Numbered from the stretch's first letter, positions 26,174-35,509 are shown. The stretch is 64,000 nucleotides of DNA from CBDBBY01 sp965203215 (GCA_965203215.1 CBDBBY010000001.1:2604001-2668000), one strand, 5' to 3'. Notes: a model not told the origin generated them from the letters alone. A program made the numbers and translations.

Positions 26174-27673
26174 TCATTCTCCTGTTGACGAAATTGTGGA
26201 TCGCCGCTTGACCAACAGCCCCCAGATCAAGGGCCCGAACAGCGCCAACGCCGTCAGGACCAGGAACAGAAGCGTGAGCGGCCGCGTGAACATCAGCCAC
26301 CATTTCTCGTCCAGCATCACCATCGACTGGCCGAGTCGCTGTTCCAGCATGCCGCCCAAGATCAGGCCGATGGCGAGCGGCACGACGGAAAAACCGTAAC
26401 GCCGCATGAAATATCCCACGACGCCCGCGATCAATGCGACCATGACATCGAACATCGATTGATCCAGCGCGTAGGCGCCGACGATCGAAAAGACGAATAC
26501 GCATGGCCATAGAATCTGAGTGGGGATCAAGGTGACGCGCGCGAAAACCTTGGCTCCACGCAGTCCAATGAAGAAAAAGAGAAAATTCACCAGCATCATG
26601 GACCAGAAAATGGCGTAGGCGAATTCGGACTGCTCGGTGAACATCGCCGGGCCGGGCCTGAGACCGTGAACCATCAGGCCCGCCAGAATCACTGCGGCGG
26701 TCGCCGATCCAGGAATCCCGAGCGCAAGGGTCGGCACCATTGCGCCGCCGGTGGCGGCGTTGTTCGCCGCTTCCGATCCGGCAACGCCCTCGATCGCGCC
26801 CTTGCCGAACTCTTCCGGCGTGCGCGACCAGCGCTTTGCCTCGTTGTAACCGATCATGGAAGCGACCGTCGCGCCTTCGGCAGGCAGGATACCGATGAAT
26901 GTCCCGATGCCCGACGATCGCAGGATGGCGCGCCAAGTCTTCGCATAGTCGTCGCGGCTCGGAAGCTTGACGGCCTTCATGCGAACCGCTTTGCGTTCGA
27001 CATTCAAATTCGACGCCTGGACCAGAAGCTCCGAAATCCCGAACACGCCGATCATGACGGGCACAAATCCGATGCCGTCGTAAAGCTGGTACGAGCCGAA
27101 GGTGAAACGCTCGACCGTCGTCAGGTTGTCGACCCCGACAACGGCAAGAAATATGCCGAACCCGCCGGCGATCAGGTTCTTGATCGCGGAGCCGTCGCCG
27201 ATCGATGCCAGCATCGACAGTCCGAACAGCGTCAGCGCGAAATACTCCGGAGGGGAAAAATTGTAGGCTGCTCGAGCGAGAAGCGGAGCTGCCAGCATCA
27301 GGCATATGACGCTGAACACGCCGCCTATCGTCGAAGAAACGACAGCCATGCCCAAAGCGCGACCGGCCTCGCCGCGTTGCGCGAGAGGGTATCCGTCCAA
27401 GCAGGTCGTGGCGCTGGCCGCAGTGCCGGGCGTGTTGATCAGGATCGCCGTGATCGCTCCTGCGAAAGTGGCTGAACAGTAGATCGCGGTCAGGATCGCA
27501 ATGGCCGGAATTGGCTCCATGGTCAGGGTGAACGGCAGAAGGAGCGCTGCGCCCGTGGTGGCGTTCAATCCAGGCAGCGCGCCAATCACTACGCCCCCGA
27601 CCGTTGCGACGGCCAGCAGCAGGAGCAGGTACGGGTCGCCCAGCGCGATCAGGCCGGATAGAAGCGCGTCCAA
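26174..27673 (-). CDS. tctA: Tripartite tricarboxylate transporter, large permease TctA
   Basis: 499 residues, about 12 membrane segments. Typical TctA blocks: GALPGLNATTGAALLLPFT, YCSATFAGAITAILINTPGTA, and EGVAGSEAANNAATGGAMVPTLALGIPGSA. It is the channel subunit of a binding-protein-dependent secondary transporter in the inner membrane. TTG start immediately after the tctB TAA. Substrate of the system is set by TctC and here likely a sugar acid, judging by the enzymes downstream. Confidence 0.95.
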   Translation of the reverse strand: MDALLSGLIALGDPYLLLLLAVATVGGVVIGALPGLNATTGAALLLPFTLTMEPIPAIAILTAIYCSATFAGAITAILINTPGTAASATTCLDGYPLAQRGEAGRALGMAVVSSTIGGVFSVICLMLAAPLLARAAYNFSPPEYFALTLFGLSMLASIGDGSAIKNLIAGGFGIFLAVVGVDNLTTVERFTFGSYQLYDGIGFVPVMIGVFGISELLVQASNLNVERKAVRMKAVKLPSRDDYAKTWRAILRSSGIGTFIGILPAEGATVASMIGYNEAKRWSRTPEEFGKGAIEGVAGSEAANNAATGGAMVPTLALGIPGSATAAVILAGLMVHGLRPGPAMFTEQSEFAYAIFWSMMLVNFLFFFIGLRGAKVFARVTLIPTQILWPCVFVFSIVGAYALDQSMFDVMVALIAGVVGYFMRRYGFSVVPLAIGLILGGMLEQRLGQSMVMLDEKWWLMFTRPLTLLFLVLTALALFGPLIWGLLVKRRSTISSTGE

Positions 27674-28144
27674 TTATCCGTACCACAGGTTGGTGAGGAG
27701 TCCGCGCGGGAAACGGATCTCGAATGCAAGATCGAACAGGAAGAAGATTGCCGTCGGCAGGACAATTCCGATGAGGGCAATGACCGCAAGTCGTCGTTCG
27801 CCCCAGAATGCCGCCAGCGCGCCGGCGAACACCCCCAGCCCCAGAAAGAGATCGACGACGGACAGCGCCGCGAAGACGCCGAAAAGAGCGATCGTCCCCA
27901 AGACCGTGCGATGCAGCGGATCCTTTACCTGGATCGGATCGAGCCATGCCATGAGGATTGTGAGGAAAACGATCAGTCCGAGCAGCAATTGCGGAAAGTC
28001 CGAGGGCTGGATGCCGCGCTTCAAGATTGGCGGCATTTCCCTGAATGTGGTCGAGACGTAGAACGCGCCCGCGCAGAACAGTATGATCAGCGCGGGTACG
28101 ATCCAGCGTTCAATTCCGCCGCGCGTCGCGGGATTGCCCGGCAT
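27674..28144 (-). CDS. tctB: Tripartite tricarboxylate transporter, small subunit TctB
   Basis: 156 residues with four hydrophobic segments (WIVPALIILFCAGAFYVSTTF at the N-terminus, PQLLLGLIVFLTILMAW next). This matches the DctQ-like small membrane subunit of TTT systems. It lies between tctC and tctA; a hairpin at 28171-28197 separates it from tctC. Sequence conservation in this family is low, so the call rests on topology and position. Confidence 0.88.
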   Translation of the reverse strand: MPGNPATRGGIERWIVPALIILFCAGAFYVSTTFREMPPILKRGIQPSDFPQLLLGLIVFLTILMAWLDPIQVKDPLHRTVLGTIALFGVFAALSVVDLFLGLGVFAGALAAFWGERRLAVIALIGIVLPTAIFFLFDLAFEIRFPRGLLTNLWYG

Positions 28145-28170
28145 AGGCTTTCGAAACGGTCAGAAGTCGA

Positions 28171-28197
28171 AATGCGGCCGGATATCCCGGCCGCATT
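28171..28197 (-). terminator. Intercistronic hairpin between tctC and tctB
   Basis: AATGCGGCCGG-ATATC-CCGGCCGCATT: an 11-bp perfect GC-rich stem 10 bases past the tctC stop. It may stabilise tctC mRNA or partly terminate, giving more binding protein than membrane subunits. Confidence 0.6.
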
Positions 28198-28207
28198 GCT
28201 CAGCGGA

Positions 28208-29176
28208 TTACTCGATGAATCCGAGCTCGCGCAGCGCAGCTTCCATCTCGTTCACCGTCGTGACGATCTGCGGACCCCAGACATCCGATCCGGCGACTGA
28301 AGTGCTGTCGAGCCCGACCGACGTCAGAAAGCCTTGATAAACCGTGTGGTTCATGGATTTGATCAAAGCCTCTTCGATTCTCTCCGCAATTTCCGGCGGC
28401 GTGTCCGCATGGACCGCAAACCCGCGCACAGTCGAGAAACTTACCGGGATGCCCAGCTCCTTGGCGGTTGGCACATCCGGAATCTTCGACATCCGCTGGT
28501 CCGCCAGAACGACGGTCGGGCAGATTTCGCCCGCTTCGATCTGCGCGCTTGCCTCGGCGAGGTTAAGAACGCCGGCATCGACCGCCCCCGCCACGAGCTG
28601 CGTCGCCAACTCGCCGCCGCCGTCGAAGGGCAGCATTGTCGGGGTTTGCATTCCGCCCTTCTTGGCGAACATGAAGGCCGAGACGTCGTCGATGTTGCCG
28701 AGGTGCGTCACGCCGTAGGTGATTCCCTCTTCCATCTGCTGGGCGACAAAATCCTCCGCGCTCGCGTACGTGCCGCATTTCGTCATCAGAATCTGCGGGT
28801 CGTCCGTTCCCCTCGCGATCGGGCGAAGGTCTTCGATCTTCATGCCGCCCTGGCCCTTGGCCACAACCGCTGCGTGACCCACCGTGAAGGTCAGAATGGT
28901 GTAACCGTCCGCCGGAACAGTCTTGTAGTACTCAAGCGCGGCCGCGCCGCCGCCGCCGCGCTTGTTGACGATGACCATGTCCTGGCCCAACTCGCGGCGC
29001 GCGCGGAGCATCATCATGCGCGTGGTCACATCCGTGCCGCCTCCGGCGCCGGCGTGCGTGACAACCTCGATCGTTTTGGACGGATACTCGTCGGCGCTCG
29101 CCAGCCCGCCGAATGCAGCGGCGGCTGCGGAAATTGCGACTGCAACGGCAGCTCTGCCTAGATGTTTGGATTTCAT
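28208..29176 (-). CDS. tctC: TTT-family periplasmic solute-binding protein TctC
   Basis: 322 residues: signal peptide (MKSKHLGRAAVAVAISAAAAAFGG...ASA), then a Bug/TctC fold with EVVTHAGAGGGTDVTTRMM, NKRGGGGAAALEYYK and the typical LPFDGGGELATQLVAGAVDAG. It captures the transported acid in the periplasm. Start: ATG with AAGGAGG upstream. It is the first gene of the eight-gene minus-strand operon. Confidence 0.95.
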   Translation of the reverse strand: MKSKHLGRAAVAVAISAAAAAFGGLASADEYPSKTIEVVTHAGAGGGTDVTTRMMMLRARRELGQDMVIVNKRGGGGAAALEYYKTVPADGYTILTFTVGHAAVVAKGQGGMKIEDLRPIARGTDDPQILMTKCGTYASAEDFVAQQMEEGITYGVTHLGNIDDVSAFMFAKKGGMQTPTMLPFDGGGELATQLVAGAVDAGVLNLAEASAQIEAGEICPTVVLADQRMSKIPDVPTAKELGIPVSFSTVRGFAVHADTPPEIAERIEEALIKSMNHTVYQGFLTSVGLDSTSVAGSDVWGPQIVTTVNEMEAALRELGFIE

Positions 29177-29523
29177 GGTGTCCTCCTTGGGATTGTTTGA
29201 GATCGGCCACTCGCCGAAACGGAATTTGGCATACCTAATTCCATTTTTGCAGTCAACGCTTTGGTGTAAATTTGCAGAATGATCGCTTTCAGAATGTTCC
29301 GACGGCGTTCATCAGAGGACCGTCGGCGGGCGGCGCATGGGCTGCGACCATGGCGGCCGCGCGCAAACCACCCAAGAAAGGAATGTCCGCGCGATTTCCA
29401 TGCTTTCCGCGCCTTGAACCAACGTCGAACCGACTGGCGCGTAAGATCGAACGGACGAACATCCTTTTGACTTCAAAGGCAAAGTCAAATAAGCTCAGTG
29501 CAAGAGTCCCAAAGGAAAAATCA
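29177..29523. other. Divergent promoter region of tctC and the MNT-HEPN-like gene
   Basis: About 350 bases. It should include the tctC promoter and a GntR operator, but no clear palindrome was picked out by eye. A frame upstream of 29524 stays open to 29272 but looks non-coding. Confidence 0.4.
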
Positions 29524-31065
29524 ATGAGCACAGCCAAGGCCCAGGCCGAAGTCAGGCGGATCTTGGCTCGCGGCCCGGTTCCTCAGAACTGGGAATCACC
29601 AAACCGGCAATTGCGGACACGGGGCGTTGTCGAAGCAACCGCCGGTTCCATCGTTCCCGATTCTGCCTTCAAGGCAGTCGAGAAAGCATGCAAGGACGCG
29701 CTAATTTCGTGGCCGAATGCGAAGGCAGCAGTCCTTTTCGGTTCTCGGGCGCGCGGCGATCACCGCGACGACAGCGACTGGGACATAGCCTTCATCACCA
29801 GCACGGAGGAGTCTCTGCCAAGCGCCGCGCTTCAGGATCTAAAAAATCTCGAGGCACGCAATGAAATCCACGTCCAGGCGCAGACGATTTCGCAAGACCG
29901 GTTTCACGAAAGCGCAGACTCCCTCGGCAACATCGCAGCACCGGTCGCGAGAGAGGGCCGCATCATCGCAGGGCACTGCCAATGGCCAGAAACAGAAAGC
30001 AATCCAGTTTTGAAATCGCACGAATATATAAATTGGCGAAGCGGCGCATTGGCGCGTGTCGCTTCGGCGGCCGTAAATCTTGCAATGGCCATTGATTCTG
30101 TCCGTGCAGGCAATTTTCGGAGCAGATTGGGAGATTTCGTCGCGGACTCTTCAGATGCCGCTGAGCGTTTCGCCAAAATCGTGTTCGGAAGACTCGTTTC
30201 CGGAACCGGTGTAGCTATCCCAAGACGGCACCAGATCAATGAGATCGTGACAAAGCTCGACCGCGTCTTGGAACAAGACGCGGGGCCGGGAGGCATATGG
30301 TGGCGGTCGGACAGCGGCGAGGAATTCCAGGAGTTGCTCCGCATGATGAACGGGCATGGTGAAGAAGATCACCAAGCCGGATACTCTGCTACGCCTGATG
30401 CTGATGCAATCGCTCGTGCTGCAAATCGCCTCGTGACGATGGCGTCATTTGCGATCCGGGAAGTCGAAGAGCTTCCCGACCCCGGCGGCCTGCGACAAGC
30501 TGCGATGGAGGTGGCCTGCGACAGCTGGGTTTCAATTCTTGGGTCGGCGCGCCGTTTGCGCAAGACATTGCGCGAAATCGACCCGAATGATTTTTTGTTC
30601 TCGGCGACCGGTTCAAAACTCGCTCAATCCGCTTCGGCGGCTGCAGACTTCGGCGAAGAAATCGCGCAGGCGCTCGAAAAGCTCGCTGACGATCTCTATG
30701 CAGAAATGGCTCCTGAGGACCGCGCCAAGGTCAACCCCATCGTTTGCGTTGTCGGAACTCGTCCGAACGGCAAGCCCTTGGCAATTGCCGACAACCCGGA
30801 AGCAATCATGGACCTTGCGGACGATATCTCACGATCTCGGCTGCCGAGAAAAGATGCGGGATTGGAACTCCTTGGCAGTTCGGGTTTCAACCAAGCGCTG
30901 CGCATTCTTGGATTCACACTGGAACCTCAACCCCGACTGTTTACCGAGGCCGAAGCTGTTGAATTGGTCAAGAAGCAACAAGGCGCGGATCTCGATGAAA
31001 TCGCACTCCGAACTGCGTTGGATAATCTGCTTCACGAACGTCAGATTGGAACAAAGCAAAATTAG
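29524..31065 (+). CDS. Fused MNT-type nucleotidyltransferase and HEPN-like protein with C-terminal extension
   Basis: 513 residues from ATG 29524 (AAGGAAAAA upstream); an upstream extension of 84 codons is rejected as compositionally odd. Residues ~45-130 form a minimal nucleotidyltransferase: AAVLFGSRARGDHRDDSDWD (GSRARG 73-78, metal Asp 85 and 87). Residues ~165-250 are helical and end in AIPRRHQINEIV (233-244), resembling the R-x-H end of HEPN domains that partner MNT antitoxins. The remaining ~260 residues are helical and unrecognised. In known systems MNT and HEPN are separate genes; here they are one chain. A role as self-contained toxin-antitoxin or defence protein is inference. Confidence 0.6.
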   Translation: MSTAKAQAEVRRILARGPVPQNWESPNRQLRTRGVVEATAGSIVPDSAFKAVEKACKDALISWPNAKAAVLFGSRARGDHRDDSDWDIAFITSTEESLPSAALQDLKNLEARNEIHVQAQTISQDRFHESADSLGNIAAPVAREGRIIAGHCQWPETESNPVLKSHEYINWRSGALARVASAAVNLAMAIDSVRAGNFRSRLGDFVADSSDAAERFAKIVFGRLVSGTGVAIPRRHQINEIVTKLDRVLEQDAGPGGIWWRSDSGEEFQELLRMMNGHGEEDHQAGYSATPDADAIARAANRLVTMASFAIREVEELPDPGGLRQAAMEVACDSWVSILGSARRLRKTLREIDPNDFLFSATGSKLAQSASAAADFGEEIAQALEKLADDLYAEMAPEDRAKVNPIVCVVGTRPNGKPLAIADNPEAIMDLADDISRSRLPRKDAGLELLGSSGFNQALRILGFTLEPQPRLFTEAEAVELVKKQQGADLDEIALRTALDNLLHERQIGTKQN

Positions 31066-31680
31066 ACCGAACGCCACCGTGCTAAAACGGAGGCTTTGGA
31101 ACATCCTTCAGCCTATGCTCACTTCCAATTTTTGAAATCACCGCCAGCGGCGGGAAAGCTTCCGACCGTCGCCGGAACCCCAGAGAAACCAACAATGATT
31201 CCGCCGCTATGGGCATTGGGAATCCCGAGCGGATTCCGCCCCGTCGGCGGCCTTCGCCAAGGTCGGCGACGAAAACAAAATATCGCAGTTGAAACGCAGA
31301 AGGATTTTGACAGGCGAAAACCGTTTCAGTTTTGCGAAGCAGCTCTGTTTTGCCGCTTCAAGCATGAAAAATCAGCGAAACTTCGACGCAGGCCCGGTCA
31401 TTCGGGGCCGGAACGTGCGACGCGGCAAGCCGAAGCTTGCGAACCATCGGGCATAAGCTCCGGAACGGATAGAAACCTGCCCGGCGATCACCGTGGCCGA
31501 GCAGCAGGAATTTCTTGGCGAGCGAGGCGGTGCGGGTCCAGAGACCAAAGGCATGATTGGGATCTGCGGAGCGACCGGCCCAGGCCGGACATTCTCCCGC
31601 TATCGGAGTTCAGGCCGCCGGCGCGCAGTCCAGCGGACAACAGTTGATCCGAAAAGTAAAACGAATGAATTCCGTATTGA
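31066..31680. other. Unassigned stretch between two convergent accessory genes
   Basis: About 615 bases. A 183-codon plus-strand frame (31096-31647) has Arg/Pro/Gly-rich composition, no ribosome site and no recognisable motif, so I do not call it a gene. No hairpin or repeat was noticed. Confidence 0.4.
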
Positions 31681-32415
31681 TCAACCGTGACCTGCGCATC
31701 CCGGCGCCTTGGACCCGCGTTCCCAAATGGTTTCCTGCGGACCTCCAGCGCCTCGCAGATAGACGGAGAGAACGTGTTTCCAAATTTCGGGCAATGAATG
31801 CTCGACGGCCAATTCAGCGACTGCATCGTCGGGACCTCGTTTTCTTCGTCTATGCCGGAACGGGTATTCGTGAGGCGGGAGAAAGGTGCGCCGGCCGCGC
31901 GGAGCAGGGTTGTACAGTGTCGACCCGCTGTTAATTGGAGAAAGTGTCACCCGTTCCAGACAAGCTGCAAGCAGGCCCTTCGTATCGACGACAAAAACGG
32001 CGTGCCGCGTCTTCGAATATGCATTTGACATTTTATTAAGTCGGTCAAGCGTAACCCAGAAAAAGACTTTCGAATTAAGGAATTGATACCACTCGCGAGG
32101 GGTCAGGCCGTCTTCCAGACACTTGCAAAGTTTCTCGTCCTTCATCGGCTTATGATCCCGCACTTCCGCGATGCTGCCATCGGGATGGCGAATTTCGACC
32201 GACTCGGGACGACGGCGGGTTTCCAATTCCAACCGTTGCTGTTCAGGAACTTGAAAATGGCGAAGCATCGCCGAAGTGCTGAGAAGTCCGCGGCGCGTGA
32301 TCGACGGCAAGTTTTTCTTTGCAGTCATGTGATACAGCAGGGGATATCGCTTCACCAGCTCTTCAATTCCGATGCCAGTCCCGCCTGCGTCAGATTCATA
32401 GCGCGTCATTTGCAT
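31681..32415 (-). CDS. DUF7002-like protein
   Basis: 244 residues. It opens with YPLLYHMTAKKNLPSITRRG and LLSTSAML, then RRPESVEIRHPDGS, DGLTPREWYQFLNSKVFFWV and VTLSPINSGSTLYNP, blocks I associate with the DUF7002 family. The YHMT...G-LLS pattern is reminiscent of ADP-ribosyltransferase-like folds (as in DarT), but no activity is known to me. Start uncertain: ATG 32415 or 32409, neither with a strong ribosome site. It lies alone between accessory genes and mtaB. Confidence 0.6.
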   Translation of the reverse strand: MQMTRYESDAGGTGIGIEELVKRYPLLYHMTAKKNLPSITRRGLLSTSAMLRHFQVPEQQRLELETRRRPESVEIRHPDGSIAEVRDHKPMKDEKLCKCLEDGLTPREWYQFLNSKVFFWVTLDRLNKMSNAYSKTRHAVFVVDTKGLLAACLERVTLSPINSGSTLYNPAPRGRRTFLPPHEYPFRHRRRKRGPDDAVAELAVEHSLPEIWKHVLSVYLRGAGGPQETIWERGSKAPGCAGHG

Positions 32416-32693
32416 CAGCTTGTCCGGTCCCGTTCCACTCGATCCGCAAATACATCAAATTTGCTGCGTTCTTGGCTTCCCGATCCGATGTACGTGATCC
32501 CTTCGTTCCATACGAGCGCAAAACCGCAGATTTTTGGTTTGAACCAAATTGGCGCATGTCAGTTCATGCGCCCAAAGTCTTCACTGCCCTTCATTGAGCG
32601 GCATGCTCCAAAAATTCAAGCCCGAAAGAGCACATGAATTCTCGCACGCCTGATCCGCGCATCAGCAACAAGTTGAAGCGCTCATAACGAATT

Positions 32694-33974
32694 TCATGAG
32701 CCGAGTCCCGATACAGACAACTTGGAGCCGTTCAATCCGCTTACCCGCCCTCGAATGATCGACCCAACGGTTTGGGCAGTGTCGATTTCAGCATCCGCGA
32801 AGTGCTCGGTTCGCCCGGCGGATTCCGATTCCATGAGGATGGTCACATTCTTTCCGACCAATCGCTGAAACTGCTTCAATCGTTCCGTCCGTCCTGCCGC
32901 GCGCAACTCGGAAGCCCGTTCGCGAACAATATTTCCCGGCACTTGCGGCATCCTCGCCGCCGGAGTGCCGGAGCGAGGACTGAACGGAAACACATGCAGC
33001 ATGGCAAGCCCGCATTCCTCGACCAGCTCGACCGAATTCCGGAACATCTCGTCCGATTCAGTCGGAAACCCCGCAATCATGTCCGCTCCGAACATGATGT
33101 CCGGCCGCAACTTGCGCGCTTCTTCGCAGAATCCGATCGCATCCTCTCTGCTGTGCCTTCGCTTCATCCTTTTCAGGATCATGTTGTCGCCGGATTGGAG
33201 CGATAGATGCAGATGCGGCATCAGGCGCGGATTTTCGGCCAGAACCTCCATGAATTCCCGGTCGATTTCCACCGGGTCGACCGACGACACGCGAAGCCGG
33301 TCGATTTCGGGGACCAGTTTGAGTATCCGGGCCATCAGGTTGCCCAGTTTCGGCGTCTCGGCCAAATCATTGCCCCAGCAAGTAATGTCGACGCCGGTCA
33401 GAACGACCTCGCGATATCCTTTTGCGGCCAGCGCTTTGACTTGAGCGACGATGGCGTCTGCGGAAACGGATCTGGAATTGCCGCGTCCGTATGGAATGAT
33501 GCAGAACGTGCATCGATGGTCGCATCCGTTCTGAACTTGGACATATGCTCTGGAATTCGCACCCGGGCCGGACGCAGCAGGCGCTGAAACCTTCCTCACA
33601 GCCATGATGTCGTCCAGCAAGTTCGCTCCGTCGGACCGCTCCGTCTCGGTTGAGTCCGCCAACCCTCGCCACGTCTCGGGCAGCATCTTTCGACTGTTGC
33701 CGATCACGACGTCGACTTCCGGCATGCGCGCGAAACCTTCCGGGTCGATTTGCGCGGCGCAGCCCGTAACCAACACTTTCACGCTGGGATTTTCGCGATG
33801 CTGCCTCCTTATCGCCTGGCGCGATTTTCGGACCGCTTCGGCGGTCACGGCGCAGGTATTGACAACGCACGAATCCGAAATTCCCGCCGCCGCAGCCATT
33901 TCGCGCATCGCTTCAGTCTCGTAGGAATTGAGGCGGCACCCGAGCGTTTCGAATTTTGCTGCAGCGCCGGTCAT
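32694..33974 (-). CDS. mtaB: tRNA t6A37 methylthiotransferase
   Basis: 426 residues. N-terminal UPF0004 domain with cluster Cys in TLGCRLN, NTCAVT and TGCAAQ; radical SAM motif NGCDHRCTFCIIPYGRG; C-terminal TRAM-like region. The enzyme converts t6A at tRNA position 37 to ms2t6A. The ATG at 33974 overlaps the dapF stop (ATGA) with GGGAG upstream; a frame 23 codons longer is rejected. dapF-mtaB is a common alphaproteobacterial pair. Confidence 0.93.
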   Translation of the reverse strand: MTGAAAKFETLGCRLNSYETEAMREMAAAAGISDSCVVNTCAVTAEAVRKSRQAIRRQHRENPSVKVLVTGCAAQIDPEGFARMPEVDVVIGNSRKMLPETWRGLADSTETERSDGANLLDDIMAVRKVSAPAASGPGANSRAYVQVQNGCDHRCTFCIIPYGRGNSRSVSADAIVAQVKALAAKGYREVVLTGVDITCWGNDLAETPKLGNLMARILKLVPEIDRLRVSSVDPVEIDREFMEVLAENPRLMPHLHLSLQSGDNMILKRMKRRHSREDAIGFCEEARKLRPDIMFGADMIAGFPTESDEMFRNSVELVEECGLAMLHVFPFSPRSGTPAARMPQVPGNIVRERASELRAAGRTERLKQFQRLVGKNVTILMESESAGRTEHFADAEIDTAQTVGSIIRGRVSGLNGSKLSVSGLGS

Positions 33975-34792
33975 TTCATGCTCCCAAGCACGCGTGAATC
34001 CAACGAGCCGTTGAACACGTGCGCGGTCGGCCCCGTCATCCAAACGCCATCATCGCGCCAATCCAAGTCAAGTTCGCCCCCATCCAGGTGGACGGCAACA
34101 TGTCGGTCAACCAGATCCAAGCGCGCGGCTGCGACAGCAGCGGCGCTGGAACCCGACCCCGAGGCAGGCGTAACTCCAGCTCCGCGCTCCCAGATCCTCA
34201 GTCGTATCGCCTGCCGCGACATGATCGAGACGAATTCGACGTTCGTGCGTTCCGGAAACATCGGATGCCGTTCAAATTTCGGTCCGAGTTCCTCAATCTC
34301 GACTTCTGCCGCATTCGGAACAATGAACACGCAGTGCGGATTCCCCATGCTCAGCGCAGAGGGCGTTCCTTCAATCGGCAGCGAAAGTGTGTTCGCCTCG
34401 TTTGTCAATGGAATATCCCGCCAATCAAATCGCGGGCGTCCCATATTCACGCCGGTCAGCCCGCCTCCGGCATCAATACATGCCAACGATCCGCGGTCGG
34501 TTTCGACTGTGACTGCCGTCTTTCCCGACTCTTCGAACAACAGCCTGGCGACGCAGCGCGTCGCGTTGCCGCAAACGCCCGATTTGGAACCGTCGGCGTT
34601 GAAAAATACAAGCTTGGCATCGCAATTTTCTGAATCCCGGAGTTCCGCCAGCTGGTCGAACCCGACGCCGCGGCGACGATCTGCCAATCCAATCACCGAT
34701 TGGCTGCTTATCGAACCCGGCATTCCTCGGAAATCGACAACCATGAAGTCGTTTCCGAGACCATGCATTTTCATGAAGCGAAGATCACTCAT
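33971..34792 (-). CDS. dapF: Diaminopimelate epimerase (variant active site)
   Basis: 273 residues. Motifs: FMKMHGLGNDFMVVD, the first catalytic Cys in GVCGNATRC, MGNPHCVF, ERTNVEFV and WERGAG. The second catalytic region reads VTPASGSGSSAA, where family members normally have ACGxGA; Ser replaces the second catalytic Cys. The enzyme interconverts L,L- and meso-diaminopimelate for lysine and peptidoglycan. ATG 34792 fits AGGAAG better than ATG 34798. Upstream partner of mtaB. Whether this copy is active is uncertain. Confidence 0.9.
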   Translation of the reverse strand: MSDLRFMKMHGLGNDFMVVDFRGMPGSISSQSVIGLADRRRGVGFDQLAELRDSENCDAKLVFFNADGSKSGVCGNATRCVARLLFEESGKTAVTVETDRGSLACIDAGGGLTGVNMGRPRFDWRDIPLTNEANTLSLPIEGTPSALSMGNPHCVFIVPNAAEVEIEELGPKFERHPMFPERTNVEFVSIMSRQAIRLRIWERGAGVTPASGSGSSAAAVAAARLDLVDRHVAVHLDGGELDLDWRDDGVWMTGPTAHVFNGSLDSRVLGSMK

Positions 34793-35200
34793 GCCCATCT
34801 TCCTACAGCGTTTTCCTTAAAAGTTGAACGAGCATGGCCGCAGCCGTTCATTGCGAAGGGGAGATTTCTACGGCAAGCCCGCGCTGTTGCGCCCGACAAG
34901 GAACGGCCGCTGCATGCCGCGGCAAGTCTGCCGAAAAAGCGGGTGGCGCATCAAGGATTCTTCGCCGAGCACGTACGACATGCTGGACTTGAGCTATGGC
35001 TTCGGACTCAATCGTATTTTCGAGCCGGTTTGGCTATTCGCATTTCGTTTCTGAAACGCGAAGACATTTTCGGGACAAGCGAATCGAAAGCGGCTACCAT
35101 ACTGTCTGAGTTCACCCATTGATGCGACCCCGCCTTGACGCCGGGGCGGCGGGTCCCCAAGCTGCGTCCAGTTGAAGATCCACAACTGGAGGGATCCAGG
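34793..35200. other. Intergenic region upstream of dapF and parD-like gene
   Basis: About 400 bases between divergent dapF and the parD-like gene. No recognisable coding sequence; frames across it look random. Confidence 0.4.
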
Positions 35201-35509
35201 ATGCAAGCAATCGGAATTCACGGGGCGTTCGCAAGCGCCGCGAAGATTGCCTCCCGCTGCCGGAGGGAGGACACCGGCAATCCCGTCGTCGTCGATCGGT
35301 CGGCTAGCGATGTCGTGCGTGCGGGACTGCGCTTATTGGAAGAACACGAATCCAAGGTCAAGGCGTTGCAGGAAGCTTTGATCGAGGGCGAACGATCAGG
35401 TGAACCGCAGTTTTTTGATCGCGATGGCTTCCTGAAACGCATTCATGATAAGCATATCGGTTGGGGCGGGATCGCATCGATCATCCCCACGTGCCGCAAG
35501 CGATCTTGA
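35201..35509 (+). CDS. ParD-like antitoxin, possibly degenerate
   Basis: 102 residues from ATG 35201 with GGAGGGATCCAGG upstream. The core SASDVVRAGLRLLEEHESKV, LQEALIEGERSG and FDRDGFLKR match the C-terminal half of ParD antitoxins. The N-terminal ~45 residues do not show the usual ribbon-helix-helix strand, and the C-terminus runs on into 20 atypical residues that overlap the parE region, so both ends may be altered. Function as DNA-binding antitoxin is doubtful. Confidence 0.55.
   Translation: MQAIGIHGAFASAAKIASRCRREDTGNPVVVDRSASDVVRAGLRLLEEHESKVKALQEALIEGERSGEPQFFDRDGFLKRIHDKHIGWGGIASIIPTCRKRS

Noticed and set aside
26166..27947. 593-codon open frame on the minus strand overlapping tctA
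   Set aside because: It is a shifted frame of the tctA gene; composition is Arg-rich and it lacks homology, while tctA itself is clear.
31096..31647. 183-codon plus-strand frame
   Set aside because: No ribosome site, no domain, random-looking composition.
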